Shown: positions 44,854-54,650 of the stretch, piece by piece
How positions within the stretch are numbered: the first letter of the stretch is position 1
How the letters are laid out: each line of letters opens with the position of its first letter
Assembly (NCBI GenBank): GCA_021647705.1
Contig: JAKIUF010000021.1
Coordinates: forward strand, 1-64,000
Origin: Gammaproteobacteria bacterium
Lineage (GTDB): Bacteria > Pseudomonadota > Gammaproteobacteria > SZUA-152
DNA: 64,000 nucleotides
Direction: 5' to 3'
Translations under genes and position numbers: made by a program
Notes under the pieces: generated by a model
What the model was told of the DNA's origin: nothing
The model's input: the letters and a program-made list of their open reading frames with translations, nothing else
Database searches by the model: none

Positions 44854-45837
44854 ATGCAAATAATTAAGAAGAATATGGTCGCACTAGCTGTTGCTGGCGC
44901 GCTGGTTTCCCCCCTGGCGGTCATGGCTGCTGATGCAGAAGTAAGTGGTTTTATTGACGTTATCGCTAATACCGACAGAGACCCTGTTTTCACCGCTGAC
45001 GCAGAAATCGATGTTTCCAAAGAAGTGGGAGCCGTCACTGTGCGTGTCGATTTTGATATGAATCTAGCGGTTAATGGTGGCACAACTGGTACGGATTCTG
45101 GTCGCCTTGAACAGGCTTTCTTTTCCTGGGCTGCCACCGAGCAGGTTACAATCTTGGGTGGTTTATTCAACAGCCCCATTGGTCAGGAGGCAGAAGATGC
45201 GCCAGACCTGAATTTCACCAGCCACAGTGCGATCTGGAATATTCTTGATAACCAAACGGCGCTCTATGGTAACAACTTGGCAGGTGTCGCAGCCGCTATT
45301 GCAGCCGGGCCTGCTACGGTGACCTTGGCAGTAGTTGATGACCTAGGTTTTGCAACCAGCGGTACTGCTCCGGATGAAAAGGGAAAGACCTCTGTCGCTT
45401 TGGTAGTCAATGCGGCACCCATGCCAGGACTGGACCTTGAGCTGGGTTACGTTACGCAAGATGACGTGAATGGTGCGGGTAATGGCACCGCAGGCGATGT
45501 GCTTGACTTCAATGCTGCCTTCAAAACGGGCCCGGTAACACTGGGCCTGGACTATCTTACCGCTGACAATGTCGTAGACAATGCAGTTAACCTGTGGGTA
45601 GGTTTCGAAGCCAGCCCCGAGATAACTGTTAAAGCGCGTTACGAAACGGTAGCCTTCGAAGCAAATGGTGTGGATGATTCCACCAAAATCACACTGCATG
45701 CCGCTTATTCCATTGAGGATAATTTGCTCGTGGCACTGGAATGGTCTGATGGTGAAACCGATGATACTACTCAGGATGCTATCAGTGGCATCATAAATGA
45801 TAATACAACGACTCTGGAATTCGTCGGTACGTTCTAA
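44854..45837 (+). CDS. outer membrane beta-barrel porin
   Basis: 327 residues. A signal peptide (LAVAGALVSPLAVMAADA) is followed by alternating polar/hydrophobic strands, Asp/Asn/Gly-rich turns and a C-terminal aromatic (FVGTF) typical of outer membrane barrels inserted by the Bam complex. The sequence RLEQAFFSWAATEQVTILGG resembles strand pairs in general gammaproteobacterial porins. No specific substrate can be given. Good ribosome-binding site GAGGAGAAG before the ATG. It stands alone between smc and zipA and ends in a strong terminator. Confidence 0.85.
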   Translation: MQIIKKNMVALAVAGALVSPLAVMAADAEVSGFIDVIANTDRDPVFTADAEIDVSKEVGAVTVRVDFDMNLAVNGGTTGTDSGRLEQAFFSWAATEQVTILGGLFNSPIGQEAEDAPDLNFTSHSAIWNILDNQTALYGNNLAGVAAAIAAGPATVTLAVVDDLGFATSGTAPDEKGKTSVALVVNAAPMPGLDLELGYVTQDDVNGAGNGTAGDVLDFNAAFKTGPVTLGLDYLTADNVVDNAVNLWVGFEASPEITVKARYETVAFEANGVDDSTKITLHAAYSIEDNLLVALEWSDGETDDTTQDAISGIINDNTTTLEFVGTF

Positions 45838-45889
45838 ACCACCGATTCTCAGTGTTCGACGATTGTCGTAGTCAGGCAATCGCCGTAAT

Positions 45890-45929
45890 AAACCGGCACC
45901 TGTGCGTTATACAGGTGCCGGTTTTTTTT
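45890..45929 (+). terminator. rho-independent terminator after the porin gene
   Basis: AAACCGGCACCTGT (45890-45903) pairs perfectly with ACAGGTGCCGGTTT (45911-45924) across a 7-nt loop and a T-run extends to 45929. It is placed 53 bp after the porin stop codon. Confidence 0.93.
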
Positions 45930-46030
45930 GTTCGCGATTCCTTTATGATATGCCATACACAGAATTTAAATGGGTGCAGGCATGATCAATTTTTTTCCTC
46001 TCAATCGTCTGAATAAAAAAGGACTAGCGC

Positions 46031-47053
46031 ATGGATGATCTGCGTTGGATTTTGTTATTACTGGGTATTGCTGTACTGGCAGCTATCTATTTTTCCGGTC
46101 GTTTCGAAAGTGAAAATTGGGCACGGGAGCGCAAGCAGCCTCGCACAGGGCGTAGGAAGATCGATAAAAAAACAGACGAGGAAAAAACGCCGACGGTGAC
46201 AGCACGCAGTAACGTCAGAAAAGAACCTGCTATGGGAGTAGTTGGCCCCGAACCCTCCATCGAAAAACCAGAGCAACATGCGACGGAGATTGCACCATCA
46301 TCGATAAACCTGCCAGAAACCAAGCTCGTTACCAACCCCCTATCGCCGACGCTGCCTCATGAAGAAACTCATGATGAAATAATGCCATCGGAACCCGTAA
46401 CAAAAATAGATCAGAACATGGGTATTGATCACAAAAGTGAAACGGCCAATGTCGAATATGAACACTTTAGCATTGAAGATGAAATTACCGGGATAGAAAT
46501 TCCGGCGGACCTGACTGTGGCAGAAGCGGAGATACGGGTTGCTGACACTCTGTTGGATGAAGAATCGGAGCAGACAGCGATACCAGCGGGTATTGAACCG
46601 CTGGTATTATCAGTGAGTGTCTTTGCTGAGGAAGAAGAGAGCTTTAGCGGCCTGGAAATAAAAGAGGCGCTGGAAGCAGAAGGTTTGTTACATGGTGCGA
46701 TGAAGATTTTTCATTTTTATGATCCGAATAAAAAGGATATTTCTGAAAGTGACGATGCGGTATTCAGTGTTGCTTCTGTACTGGAACCCGGTTTTTTTGA
46801 CTTGGAAAAGCTGAATGAAATGCAAACCCCTGGGCTGATGTTGTTTTGTCAGTTGCCTGGATCATTGTCAGGTGAAGATGCACTGGAAGTAATGCTGGAT
46901 AAAGGGCGTGGTCTCGCAGTCCGCTTGCATGGCCACATGTGTGACGATAAACGTAATCGATTTACCACACAGGCTAAAAATCATTATCTGGATCGTATTG
47001 CAACATTCGAGCGGGAATTAGTGCTTGCGCGCAAAAAAACAACAGCTAATTGA
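46031..47053 (+). CDS. zipA: cell division protein ZipA
   Basis: 340 residues. N-terminal membrane anchor MDDLRWILLLLGIAVLAAIY with the N-out topology known for ZipA, basic patch, long acidic Pro/Glu-rich linker (about residues 60-190), and a C-terminal ZipA domain beginning at LVLSVSVFAEEEESFSGLEI and containing ALEAEGLLHGAMKIFHFYDP and QTPGLMLFCQLPG. It tethers FtsZ to the membrane in early division. Usually follows smc and precedes ligA; ligA is not present here. Confidence 0.92.
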   Translation: MDDLRWILLLLGIAVLAAIYFSGRFESENWARERKQPRTGRRKIDKKTDEEKTPTVTARSNVRKEPAMGVVGPEPSIEKPEQHATEIAPSSINLPETKLVTNPLSPTLPHEETHDEIMPSEPVTKIDQNMGIDHKSETANVEYEHFSIEDEITGIEIPADLTVAEAEIRVADTLLDEESEQTAIPAGIEPLVLSVSVFAEEEESFSGLEIKEALEAEGLLHGAMKIFHFYDPNKKDISESDDAVFSVASVLEPGFFDLEKLNEMQTPGLMLFCQLPGSLSGEDALEVMLDKGRGLAVRLHGHMCDDKRNRFTTQAKNHYLDRIATFERELVLARKKTTAN

Positions 47054-47756
47054 GTTTTTGTCGCAAACAGCCGGTTATTTACAGAAGTGCCCGTGTGCAT
47101 TTGTCAATGCCACAAAAATTTTCTGAATAGCCCCGACTTTTTTTTGCCGTCATTCCATTCACATAACCTGAAAATGCAACACAGATTTCTTCGTTATGTT
47201 CGTCCGTAGATTTTTTCTGTTTTTTTCTGGAAGCTGACTTTTTTGGAAAAGCTGTGGGGGTTAAACCTGACACAGGTAGATTTTATCGGGACTACAATTA
47301 CAGAATTGAAGATTATTCCGCATTGCCTTTTTTTATTCTCTTTTTTGTATTTTCCGTTTTGCTAGAAGGCTTGATAGTACTGCGTATTTTTCCCAATGTT
47401 TGTTTTTTAGGAATACTTGTAGTTATAAAATACGAGTAAAAGCCATGCCCATACCTTTTGTTGGCAAATGTTAAATTTTTACAGTTTTGTTATTTTTAAT
47501 CATTCGTTCGACTAATGTTGTGATTCGATACATCTCTTTAGTGCTTTATATTTAATGACTCGTTAATTCGATGTAATTTTTTCCGCAAATTTCAATTTTA
47601 TCAACAGTTGTCCCCCTGTGGGGCCGCTAGGTCAGCTTAGGAATGTTTTAGTGAAGACAGGCAAAATTGATTGCACCGTTTTATCAACGTAGTATCCAAC
47701 TACCTCATTTCACTACGCAGATAATGCTTTACTACGCAGATAATAAGGAGTTCTTC
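47054..47756. other. AT-rich intergenic region downstream of zipA
   Basis: About 700 bp with no supported gene. The 3' end holds an exact 14-bp direct repeat, ACTACGCAGATAAT at 47712-47725 and 47731-47744 (19-bp spacing), just before the porin ribosome-binding site AAGGAG (47745-47750). A tandem site like this may be a regulator-binding site for the porin operon. A minus-strand frame at 47079-47273 was judged not real. Confidence 0.5.
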
Positions 47757-48839
47757 ATGAGTAAAATCAGAAAATACAGTATAGGGCCAATTTGTTTGGT
47801 CGCCGCAAGTATGGCTTTGCCTTTAACTACAATAGCGGGAGAGATTGGTGATATCCAATGGCACGGCTATTTAACATCAGCGCTGATGGTAAGCTCTGAC
47901 GGCAATTACTCCGGTGATGTATCTGATACTGGTGGAGCCAAAGATACGCGCATGGGGCTAAATATTTCCACGCAAGTCGATGAAAGTTTGAACTTTGCTG
48001 CGCAAATCAAGGGCAAGGGGACCGAAGACTTTATAATGGAATTGGACTGGGCCTTTGCCAGCTACGATGTCAATGAAGCTATGACATTACGTTTTGGTAA
48101 AATCAAATACCCTATTGGCATGTATAACGAATACATTGACGTAGGTTACACCTACCCTTGGATTCGTCCACCCGAAGGTTTCTATAATCAGGATGCTGTT
48201 GGTCCTAATCTGACACGTATTTCTTATCAGGGGTTCGGCGTAGACTTTAGGACTTACAAGGGTGATACAGAACTGGGTTTTAATTTATTCGGTGGTGTGA
48301 TTGATGTTCCAGACGGTCATGTAAATCAATTGGTGGGTATCAAATTCAGCGCCAACATGGAAGATGAAATTCGTGTTGAATTATCGGCAAATACGGGGGT
48401 TATGGAAGTTGACAATAGTGAGGGTCGAGAATTTATGATGAATGATGAACGACATACGACCTATACCGCCGGTGTTATTGTCGATCTTACCAACTTTATT
48501 TTTTCCTCCGAATTTGGCCAGGCCAGTATGGGGCGTAAAATTGCAGGTAACCGGCCAATGGACATGACTTCCGGTTATGTGATGATAGGCTATCGTATGG
48601 GTGAATACATGCCACACGTTACTTGGGAGCAATGGGATGTTGAAGGTGGTTGGGGTCAGGAAGTCATTGGTGTTGGTATGCGCAAGGAATTGACCACTAA
48701 TTCTGCCCTCAAGCTTGAAGTGCGTCAGGTTACTCCGGAAACCACACCAAAACCCGCAGGTGGTTTAGGTCTGTTTTCAGATGTGCCCACTGAAAAAGAT
48801 ATCACTATCGTTGGTGTCGCCATTGAAATGGTGTTCTAG
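47757..48839 (+). CDS. outer membrane porin, phosphate/anion porin-like
   Basis: 360 residues from ATG 47757 (AAGGAG 6 bases upstream; an earlier in-frame ATG at 47667 is unlikely). Signal peptide ICLVAASMALPLTTIAG, then beta strands with WHGYLTSALMV, LRFGKIKYPIGMYNEYID and a C-terminal aromatic (VAIEMVF). The segment DVGYTYPWIRPPEGFYN is a distinctive constriction-type loop. The next gene, a phosphate-binding-like periplasmic protein, starts 12 bp later, so the pair may take up phosphate or another anion. Substrate is inferred from context. Confidence 0.85.
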   Translation: MSKIRKYSIGPICLVAASMALPLTTIAGEIGDIQWHGYLTSALMVSSDGNYSGDVSDTGGAKDTRMGLNISTQVDESLNFAAQIKGKGTEDFIMELDWAFASYDVNEAMTLRFGKIKYPIGMYNEYIDVGYTYPWIRPPEGFYNQDAVGPNLTRISYQGFGVDFRTYKGDTELGFNLFGGVIDVPDGHVNQLVGIKFSANMEDEIRVELSANTGVMEVDNSEGREFMMNDERHTTYTAGVIVDLTNFIFSSEFGQASMGRKIAGNRPMDMTSGYVMIGYRMGEYMPHVTWEQWDVEGGWGQEVIGVGMRKELTTNSALKLEVRQVTPETTPKPAGGLGLFSDVPTEKDITIVGVAIEMVF

Positions 48840-48851
48840 GAGATGATAACA

Positions 48852-49280
48852 ATGAAAACTATCGTATACCGACTCTCCATTTTTGTTGTATTGTGGATGG
48901 CTTCACTGGCTGTTTATGCCGATGATGTAGTTGTAGTTGTTCATCCATCCAACCCTTTAATGGAAATTTCTATAGCGGATGTAAAAAAAATCTATCTTGG
49001 TAAGAAGAAGTTTTTTCCGGGCGGTGAAAAAGCGATTCCGGGTGACCAGCCAAAGGATACACAAAGCCGCACATTTTTTTATGATGGCATTATTGGTAAG
49101 AGCGAAGCCAAACTCAAAATATATTGGTCACGCTTGATTTTTACCGGTAAGGGAACACCGCCTAGAATTATTGGGATTGATCGTGTTATCAAGAAGTGGG
49201 TTGCCAACCAGCCACAAGCCATAGGTTATATCATGCGCAGTGAAGCAGATAATACCGTCAAGATACTGGATTTCAAATAA
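48852..49280 (+). CDS. short periplasmic phosphate-binding-like protein
   Basis: 142 residues from ATG 48852, which has TAGGAG 9-10 bases upstream; ATG 48843 is too close to that site. Signal peptide (YRLSIFVVLWMASLAVYADD) and one half of a PstS-type fold: VVVVVHPSNPLMEISIADVK, KIYLGKKKFFPGGEKAIPGD, RTFFYDGIIGKSEAKLKIYW and FTGKGTPPRIIGIDRVIKKW. It is about half the length of PstS, of a widespread class of small proteins annotated as phosphate ABC substrate-binding. No permease genes follow. Probably cotranscribed with the porin. Confidence 0.82.
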   Translation: MKTIVYRLSIFVVLWMASLAVYADDVVVVVHPSNPLMEISIADVKKIYLGKKKFFPGGEKAIPGDQPKDTQSRTFFYDGIIGKSEAKLKIYWSRLIFTGKGTPPRIIGIDRVIKKWVANQPQAIGYIMRSEADNTVKILDFK

Positions 49281-49388
49281 CCCGCATCATCATCGTTAAG
49301 GTTTACAACGAACTTGATTTACCCGGTGTTATTGCCGGGTAAGATTGAGCTTCCCGCAATGTATTTCCTGATTACCCATAATCCTCAG

Positions 49389-49462
49389 GTAGGGTGGGCA
49401 TGCTTTTTTGCCCACGCGGATACGGGACCAAAATGTGGGCACATACCACGTGCCCACCCTAC
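49389..49462. repeat. GTAGGGTGGGCA inverted repeat between convergent genes
   Basis: GTAGGGTGGGCA at 49389-49400 pairs with TGCCCACCCTAC at 49451-49462, and inner copies of TGGGCA/TGCCCAC repeat the motif. This kind of GTAGGGTGGGCACG unit is a common dispersed repeat. It separates the porin/binding-protein operon from mfd. Confidence 0.7.
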
Positions 49463-49484
49463 AACTGATTTTTCGAGGATTAAG

Positions 49485-52400
49485 CTAAACCAGCTCGGCC
49501 AACAAAAGCTCCACTGCTGCAAATCGCGCTTCCGCATCGGGCAGGTCGCTGATAATACGTAACTTGTCCTGGCCGTCCATTCGGTAGGTTTTTGCCTGAG
49601 TCTGAATCAGACCGATGATTTTCATGGGATCAATATTCGGTTCCTGCACAAATTGTAAACGGCCTCCACTATCACCGATTTCAATTTTTTTGATGCCCAA
49701 TGGTGTTGCGCCAAGTTTGAGTTCGGTAATCCGGAACAGGTTTTTTGTGGGGTCAGGCAACAGACCAAACCGGTCAATCATTTCTACCTGCAATTCGCGC
49801 AATTCTGTTTTGTCACTGGCGCTGGCAATACGTTTGTATTGAATCAAACGGGTATGTACGTCGGGTAAATAGTCATCCGGCAACAGGGCAGGGATGCCGA
49901 GGTCGATTTCAGTACCATGATCCAGTGGCCGGTCTAGTTCCGGTTCGCGACCAGCTTTTAGGGCTTCCACGGCACGTTCGAGTAACTCTAAATAGAGCGT
50001 GAAGCCGATTTCCTGCATTTGGCCACTTTGCCCTTCACCCAATAATTCACCTGCGCCGCGAATTTCCATGTCGTGTGAGGCTAGGGTGAATCCTGCGCCC
50101 AGCTCCTGAATGGCTTCAATGGCTTCGAGGCGTTTTATGGCATCGGCAGTCATCACTTTTTTGGGTGGTACGACCAGATAGGCGTAGGCCTGATGATGCG
50201 AACGACCGACACGACCTCGTAATTGATACAGTTGGGCCAGCCCGAAGCGGTCTGCACGATTGATGATGATGGTGTTGGCGTTGGGAATGTCGATGCCGGT
50301 TTCGATAATCGTGGTGCAAACCAGTACATTAAACCGGTGATGATAAAAACCTGTCATCACCTGTTCCAGTTCGCGTTCACGCATCTGGCCATGAGCGGTT
50401 TCCACCGCGGCTTCGGGAACAAGCTCTTCTATGTCGCGACGCATTTTTTCGATGGTTTCGACACTGTTGTGCAGGATAAACACTTGGCCACCACGACGGA
50501 TTTCACGTAGGCAGGCTTCTTTTAACAGTGCGTCGTTCCATTGATTGACAAAGGTTTTTACCGCCAGTCGTCGTGCCGGTGCTGTGGCGATGATGGACAG
50601 GTCACGCAATCCGGACATGGACATGTTTAATGTCCGTGGAATGGGGGTGGCGGTAAGTGTGAGTAAATCCACTTCTGAACGCAGCGCTTTGAATTTGTCT
50701 TTTTGACGCACGCCAAACCGGTGTTCTTCATCAATGATCACTAGTCCCAGGCGTTTGTATTGGATGTCGCCGTGGATCAGTTTGTGGGTACCGATGATGA
50801 TATCGATAGTGCCGTTTTCCAGTTCTTTGAGAATTTCTGTTTGTTCTTTTTTGGAGCGGAAGCGTGAGACCGAGGCAATACGCACAGGCCATTCGGAAAA
50901 ACGGTCTTGAAAGTTTTCAAAGTGTTGTTGTGCAAGTAGGGTGGTGGGTACCAGCATGGCGACTTGTTTGCCGTCCTGCACGGCAATAAATGCAGCGCGC
51001 ATGGCGACTTCAGTTTTGCCGAAACCCACGTCACCGCAGATCAGCCGGTCCATGGGTTTGTCTGAGCATAAATCGTTAAATACGCCTTCAATGGCATCCT
51101 GTTGATCGGGGGTTTCTTCAAAGGGAAAGTCGGCACAAAACGCAGCGTATTGGCTGTCGTCCACATGGTAAATGTGTCCCTTGCGGGATTCTCGCTTCGC
51201 GTAAATCGATAACAGTTCTGCGGCGACATCGTGAATTTTTTCGCGTGCCTTGCGTTTGGCTTTTTCCCATTGCCCGCTGCCTAACCGATGTAGCGGTGCA
51301 GATTCTGGTGAGGCTCCGGTGTAGCGGCTAATCAGGTGCAAGTGGCTGACGGGTACAAACAGTTTGTCACCTTTGGCGTATTCGAGGGTCAGAAATTCCT
51401 GAGTCATTTCACCGAGTTGAATAATTTCCAACCCAAGATAGCGACCTACACCATTGTCTTCGTGGACTACCGGGGCTCCTACTTCCAGTTCGACAAGGTT
51501 TTTGATGACCTGGTCGGCATCGCGTGCCTTGCGCTGTCGGCGACGTTGTTGCAGTACCTGTTCACCGAATAGCTGGGGTTCTGCAATCAGCGCGATATTA
51601 TTGCTGGTGAGCAACAGGCCACTTTCCAGTGCAGAGACGGCGATAGCGTATTGTGCATCGCTGGCGAGGAAATCGTTCCAGCCTGTGACTTGGGCGGGGT
51701 GTAAACCACAATCCTTGAGTATGCCTAGCAGGGTTTCGCGTCGGCCGGTGGATTCTGCACAAAATAGTACACGGCCATTGAAATCAGAGAGGAAGGCCGT
51801 GAGGCGTGAGGCGGGCTGTTCGGCGCGGGCGTCCAGGGTTAATTGGGGCGGCTTTCGGGTGTTGAAATTGTGTGTGCCGGACTGTGACGAAAAGTCCTGT
51901 AGTTCAAAATGCTGCAAGTCAACGCGCGGTTGTTTTCCAATGTGTTCGAAGAATTCATTTTCACGCAGAAACAGCCGGTTCGGTGGCAACAGTGGCCGAC
52001 TGGTGTCATGGCGACCTTGCTCATAACGTTCTTCCACGTCTGACCAAAAGGTGCCGATAGCGTCTTGTGCGCCATCAATATTGATAACAAGACTGTTTTT
52101 GGGCAGATAATCAAACAGGCTTTGCGTGTCGTCAAAAAATAACGGTAAGTAGTATTCGATGCCCGGTGGTGTGTTGCCACTGCTGACTTCGTGATAAATG
52201 GTGCTGGCTTGCGGATCACCTTCGAATTGCGCACGCCAGGCCTGTCGAAAGCGGGTGATAGCTTCCGGGGTAAAGGGAAACTCCCGGGCAGGCATCAAAT
52301 TAATGTTAGTGACCTTGTCAATGGAGCGTTGCGTTTCCGGGTCAAAGGTACGAATGCTTTCCACTTCATCATCAAACAGTTCGATGCGGAACGGATGACT

Positions 52401-52994
52401 GTGGCCCATGGGAAACAGGTCAATAATGGCACCGCGTACGGCGAATTCACCGTGTTCAATGACTTGTGAAACACATCGATATCCGCCGATGTTCAGCCGC
52501 TTGCGGGTAGCCTCAAGGTCCAGTTGTTGGCCGGTATCAATGAGAAAACAATTGCCTTCGAGAAAGCTTTGGGGGGCCAGCCGGTACAGCAGAGTGGTGA
52601 CGGGCACCACCAGTACGCCACGCTTCAGGTTCGGCAAGCGTGAGAGTGTGGCCAGTCGCTCGGAAATAATATCCTGATGCGGTGAAAACACGTCATAGGG
52701 CAGGGTTTCCCAATCCGCGAAGGTGAGTACGGGCAAACCATTGTGCGGGTCGTCGTTGCTATTGTCAGCGTATTGGCTGTCACAAAAAAAACGAATGGCG
52801 TATTCCAGCCGTGTGGCGGAGGGGGTGTCTGGGGTGATAACCACCACCGGGCCATCAGCAGATTGTGCCGCTTCAGCGATGGCCAATGCATCACTGCAAC
52901 CGTAGAGCTGTCCCCAGTGAGTCCGTCGTCCGGCCTGTTTTTCAGTGGTGGGTGCGAGTAGTGTTGCGGCTAAAGGCTGATGAGTTTGTGGCAT
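49485..52994 (-). CDS. mfd: transcription-repair coupling factor Mfd
   Basis: 1169 residues, normal length. UvrB-homologous N-terminus, RNA polymerase-interacting domain (GAPVVHEDNGVGRYLGLEII, FLTLEYAKGDKLFVPVSHLH), superfamily 2 helicase motor with Walker A DRLICGDVGFGKTEVAMRAA, DEEHRFGVRQKDKFK and LTLTATPIPRTLNMSMSGLR, then TRCF domain near the C-terminus (GIPALLPDDYLPDVHTRLIQ). It removes stalled polymerase and recruits UvrA. Confidence 0.98.
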   Translation of the reverse strand: MPQTHQPLAATLLAPTTEKQAGRRTHWGQLYGCSDALAIAEAAQSADGPVVVITPDTPSATRLEYAIRFFCDSQYADNSNDDPHNGLPVLTFADWETLPYDVFSPHQDIISERLATLSRLPNLKRGVLVVPVTTLLYRLAPQSFLEGNCFLIDTGQQLDLEATRKRLNIGGYRCVSQVIEHGEFAVRGAIIDLFPMGHSHPFRIELFDDEVESIRTFDPETQRSIDKVTNINLMPAREFPFTPEAITRFRQAWRAQFEGDPQASTIYHEVSSGNTPPGIEYYLPLFFDDTQSLFDYLPKNSLVINIDGAQDAIGTFWSDVEERYEQGRHDTSRPLLPPNRLFLRENEFFEHIGKQPRVDLQHFELQDFSSQSGTHNFNTRKPPQLTLDARAEQPASRLTAFLSDFNGRVLFCAESTGRRETLLGILKDCGLHPAQVTGWNDFLASDAQYAIAVSALESGLLLTSNNIALIAEPQLFGEQVLQQRRRQRKARDADQVIKNLVELEVGAPVVHEDNGVGRYLGLEIIQLGEMTQEFLTLEYAKGDKLFVPVSHLHLISRYTGASPESAPLHRLGSGQWEKAKRKAREKIHDVAAELLSIYAKRESRKGHIYHVDDSQYAAFCADFPFEETPDQQDAIEGVFNDLCSDKPMDRLICGDVGFGKTEVAMRAAFIAVQDGKQVAMLVPTTLLAQQHFENFQDRFSEWPVRIASVSRFRSKKEQTEILKELENGTIDIIIGTHKLIHGDIQYKRLGLVIIDEEHRFGVRQKDKFKALRSEVDLLTLTATPIPRTLNMSMSGLRDLSIIATAPARRLAVKTFVNQWNDALLKEACLREIRRGGQVFILHNSVETIEKMRRDIEELVPEAAVETAHGQMRERELEQVMTGFYHHRFNVLVCTTIIETGIDIPNANTIIINRADRFGLAQLYQLRGRVGRSHHQAYAYLVVPPKKVMTADAIKRLEAIEAIQELGAGFTLASHDMEIRGAGELLGEGQSGQMQEIGFTLYLELLERAVEALKAGREPELDRPLDHGTEIDLGIPALLPDDYLPDVHTRLIQYKRIASASDKTELRELQVEMIDRFGLLPDPTKNLFRITELKLGATPLGIKKIEIGDSGGRLQFVQEPNIDPMKIIGLIQTQAKTYRMDGQDKLRIISDLPDAEARFAAVELLLAELV

Positions 52995-53087
52995 TGCGTT
53001 GATACAGCGGTGTTGTTTTGGAAGCCGCGTATTGTAGACGCTGGGCGGGATGTGGGGAAGTCGGATTGTTGCTATATTTTCAGCAGC

Positions 53088-53222
53088 GCCATTAAGTTAG
53101 CAAATAACAGTATAGCGTAGGTTGGCGGTGAGCTTGCGAACCCCAACAATATTGGCAACGTTGAGGTTCGTAAGCTCACCGCCAACTGACGACAAACAGA
53201 AAACCCGGCTCAACTTAATGAC
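53088..53222. repeat. GTAGGTTGG inverted-repeat element, second full copy
   Basis: Left arm 53116-53147 is identical to the left arm at 29529-29560; the right arm (53160-53192) carries a few substitutions. Shared flanks GCCATTAAGTT...CAAATAAC on the left and GACAAACAGAAAA on the right, and terminal GCCATTAAGTT / AACTTAATGAC, define an element of about 135 bp. It lies between mfd and pgi. Confidence 0.75.
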
Positions 53223-53295
53223 ATTGGATGACGGGTTTCCACGCAAGGCGTGGGAACGAAAAAACGAAGGATTAAAAAGATGCGGTGTTACGTGC

Positions 53296-54609
53296 TCAAA
53301 AATCTACCTGAATCAGGTCAGCCAGATATTCGCGGGTCAGTACTTTGCTTTCTTCCACCGCAGGCTGATCAAAGGGATCAACACCCATGAGTTCTGCCAC
53401 GACCACCGTTTCCATTTCCAGCAACATGATCAGTTCGCCGATGGCGTAGGCATCACGGTCGTGGAGGCCAAAGGTGCGGTTAGGACGGCCACGACGGGAC
53501 AGCGTTTCACGGGTGGCTTTAAGCTCGGAGATAAACAGCTCGCCGAGGGTGTGGCCTGCAAGCGGGGCAACGGCTGGTAATTCCTGAAAACGCATGGGAA
53601 CGCGGCGGCCTTCATGACGTACTCCCGGGTTGGCGATGAAAGTGACGACTTTGTCGTCAGGTCCGTCAAGCATTAGTTGCAGTTGGGAATGCTGATCGGT
53701 AACGCCGTGGTTTTCCAGCGGGGTCATGCCTCGGTGCTGGCCGTCAGCATCCACCTTGCCCAGGCTTTCTGCCCAGAGCTGGCGATACCAGTTAACCACT
53801 AGGCGAAGGTTGTCGGCGTAGGGCATGAATACGCTGATCGTGCGACCCTTTTCAGTGTGCAAATATTGAGCAGCGCCATTATGAAAAGCTGGGTTTTCAA
53901 GAATGTCGTCATCCGTACAAAGTCTGGCCATGGCGCGCGCGCCTTCTAACACTCCGCTGACATCCACGCCGGAAATATAGGCGGGTAACAGCCCCACTAC
54001 TGAAAGCACGGAAAAACGTCCGCCCACTGCCGGGTGGGCAATGGGTTCGATACCTAGCTGTTGAGCGATCTTGTACAGCGCGCCATCGGGGTTTTCGGTG
54101 ATGATGATGGTGTGTTCACGCAGACCGACTTCACCCAGATAACGCTCCATACGGGGTAACACGGTTAGAAACTGACCAAGGGTTTCAGCCGTATTGCCTG
54201 ACTTTGAAACCACCATGCACAGTGTATCTGCCCACTGCACATCATCAATCTCGCTAAGGGTGCGTGGGTCGATATTATCGTAAAACGTTACCCGGTTGCG
54301 CGGTGAGCGATGCCCCAGGGTGCTGGAGAGCATTTCCGCACCCAGTGACGAGCCACCAATGCCAAACACAATAGTGTGTTTGAACATGCGGGAGCATTTT
54401 CGCCCAATTTGTTCAATGATATCGAGGTCAGTTTTATCCGGCAGATTCAGGAAATTGACATCATTACTGCTCTGCCATTGTCTGATTTTTTTACGCAGTC
54501 CGTCGAGTCGCGGTGAGAGGGCTTTGATCTCCTCATCAGTAACACCGCTATCGCCGATGGCGTCTTTTTGGAAGCCGGAGTTGTCAATGGAAAGGCGGGA
54601 AATGGTCAT
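53296..54609 (-). CDS. pgi: glucose-6-phosphate isomerase
   Basis: 437 residues, the shorter bacterial form. Phosphosugar isomerase motifs: VFGIGGSSLGAEMLSSTLGH, VVSKSGNTAETLGQFLTVLP, AVGGRFSVLSVVGLLPAYIS, catalytic Glu in WAESLGKVDADGQ and His in ENHGVTDQHSQLQLMLDGPD. It interconverts glucose-6-phosphate and fructose-6-phosphate. Confidence 0.96.
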   Translation of the reverse strand: MTISRLSIDNSGFQKDAIGDSGVTDEEIKALSPRLDGLRKKIRQWQSSNDVNFLNLPDKTDLDIIEQIGRKCSRMFKHTIVFGIGGSSLGAEMLSSTLGHRSPRNRVTFYDNIDPRTLSEIDDVQWADTLCMVVSKSGNTAETLGQFLTVLPRMERYLGEVGLREHTIIITENPDGALYKIAQQLGIEPIAHPAVGGRFSVLSVVGLLPAYISGVDVSGVLEGARAMARLCTDDDILENPAFHNGAAQYLHTEKGRTISVFMPYADNLRLVVNWYRQLWAESLGKVDADGQHRGMTPLENHGVTDQHSQLQLMLDGPDDKVVTFIANPGVRHEGRRVPMRFQELPAVAPLAGHTLGELFISELKATRETLSRRGRPNRTFGLHDRDAYAIGELIMLLEMETVVVAELMGVDPFDQPAVEESKVLTREYLADLIQVDF

Positions 54610-54650
54610 GTGAGCGATCCTTTTTTTAGGTTTATATCCTGTTCCGCATA

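Noticed and set aside
47079-47273. Minus-strand ORF of 64 codons after zipA
   Set aside because: It starts with GTG without a ribosome-binding site, is rich in AT-driven Lys codons and resembles no protein.
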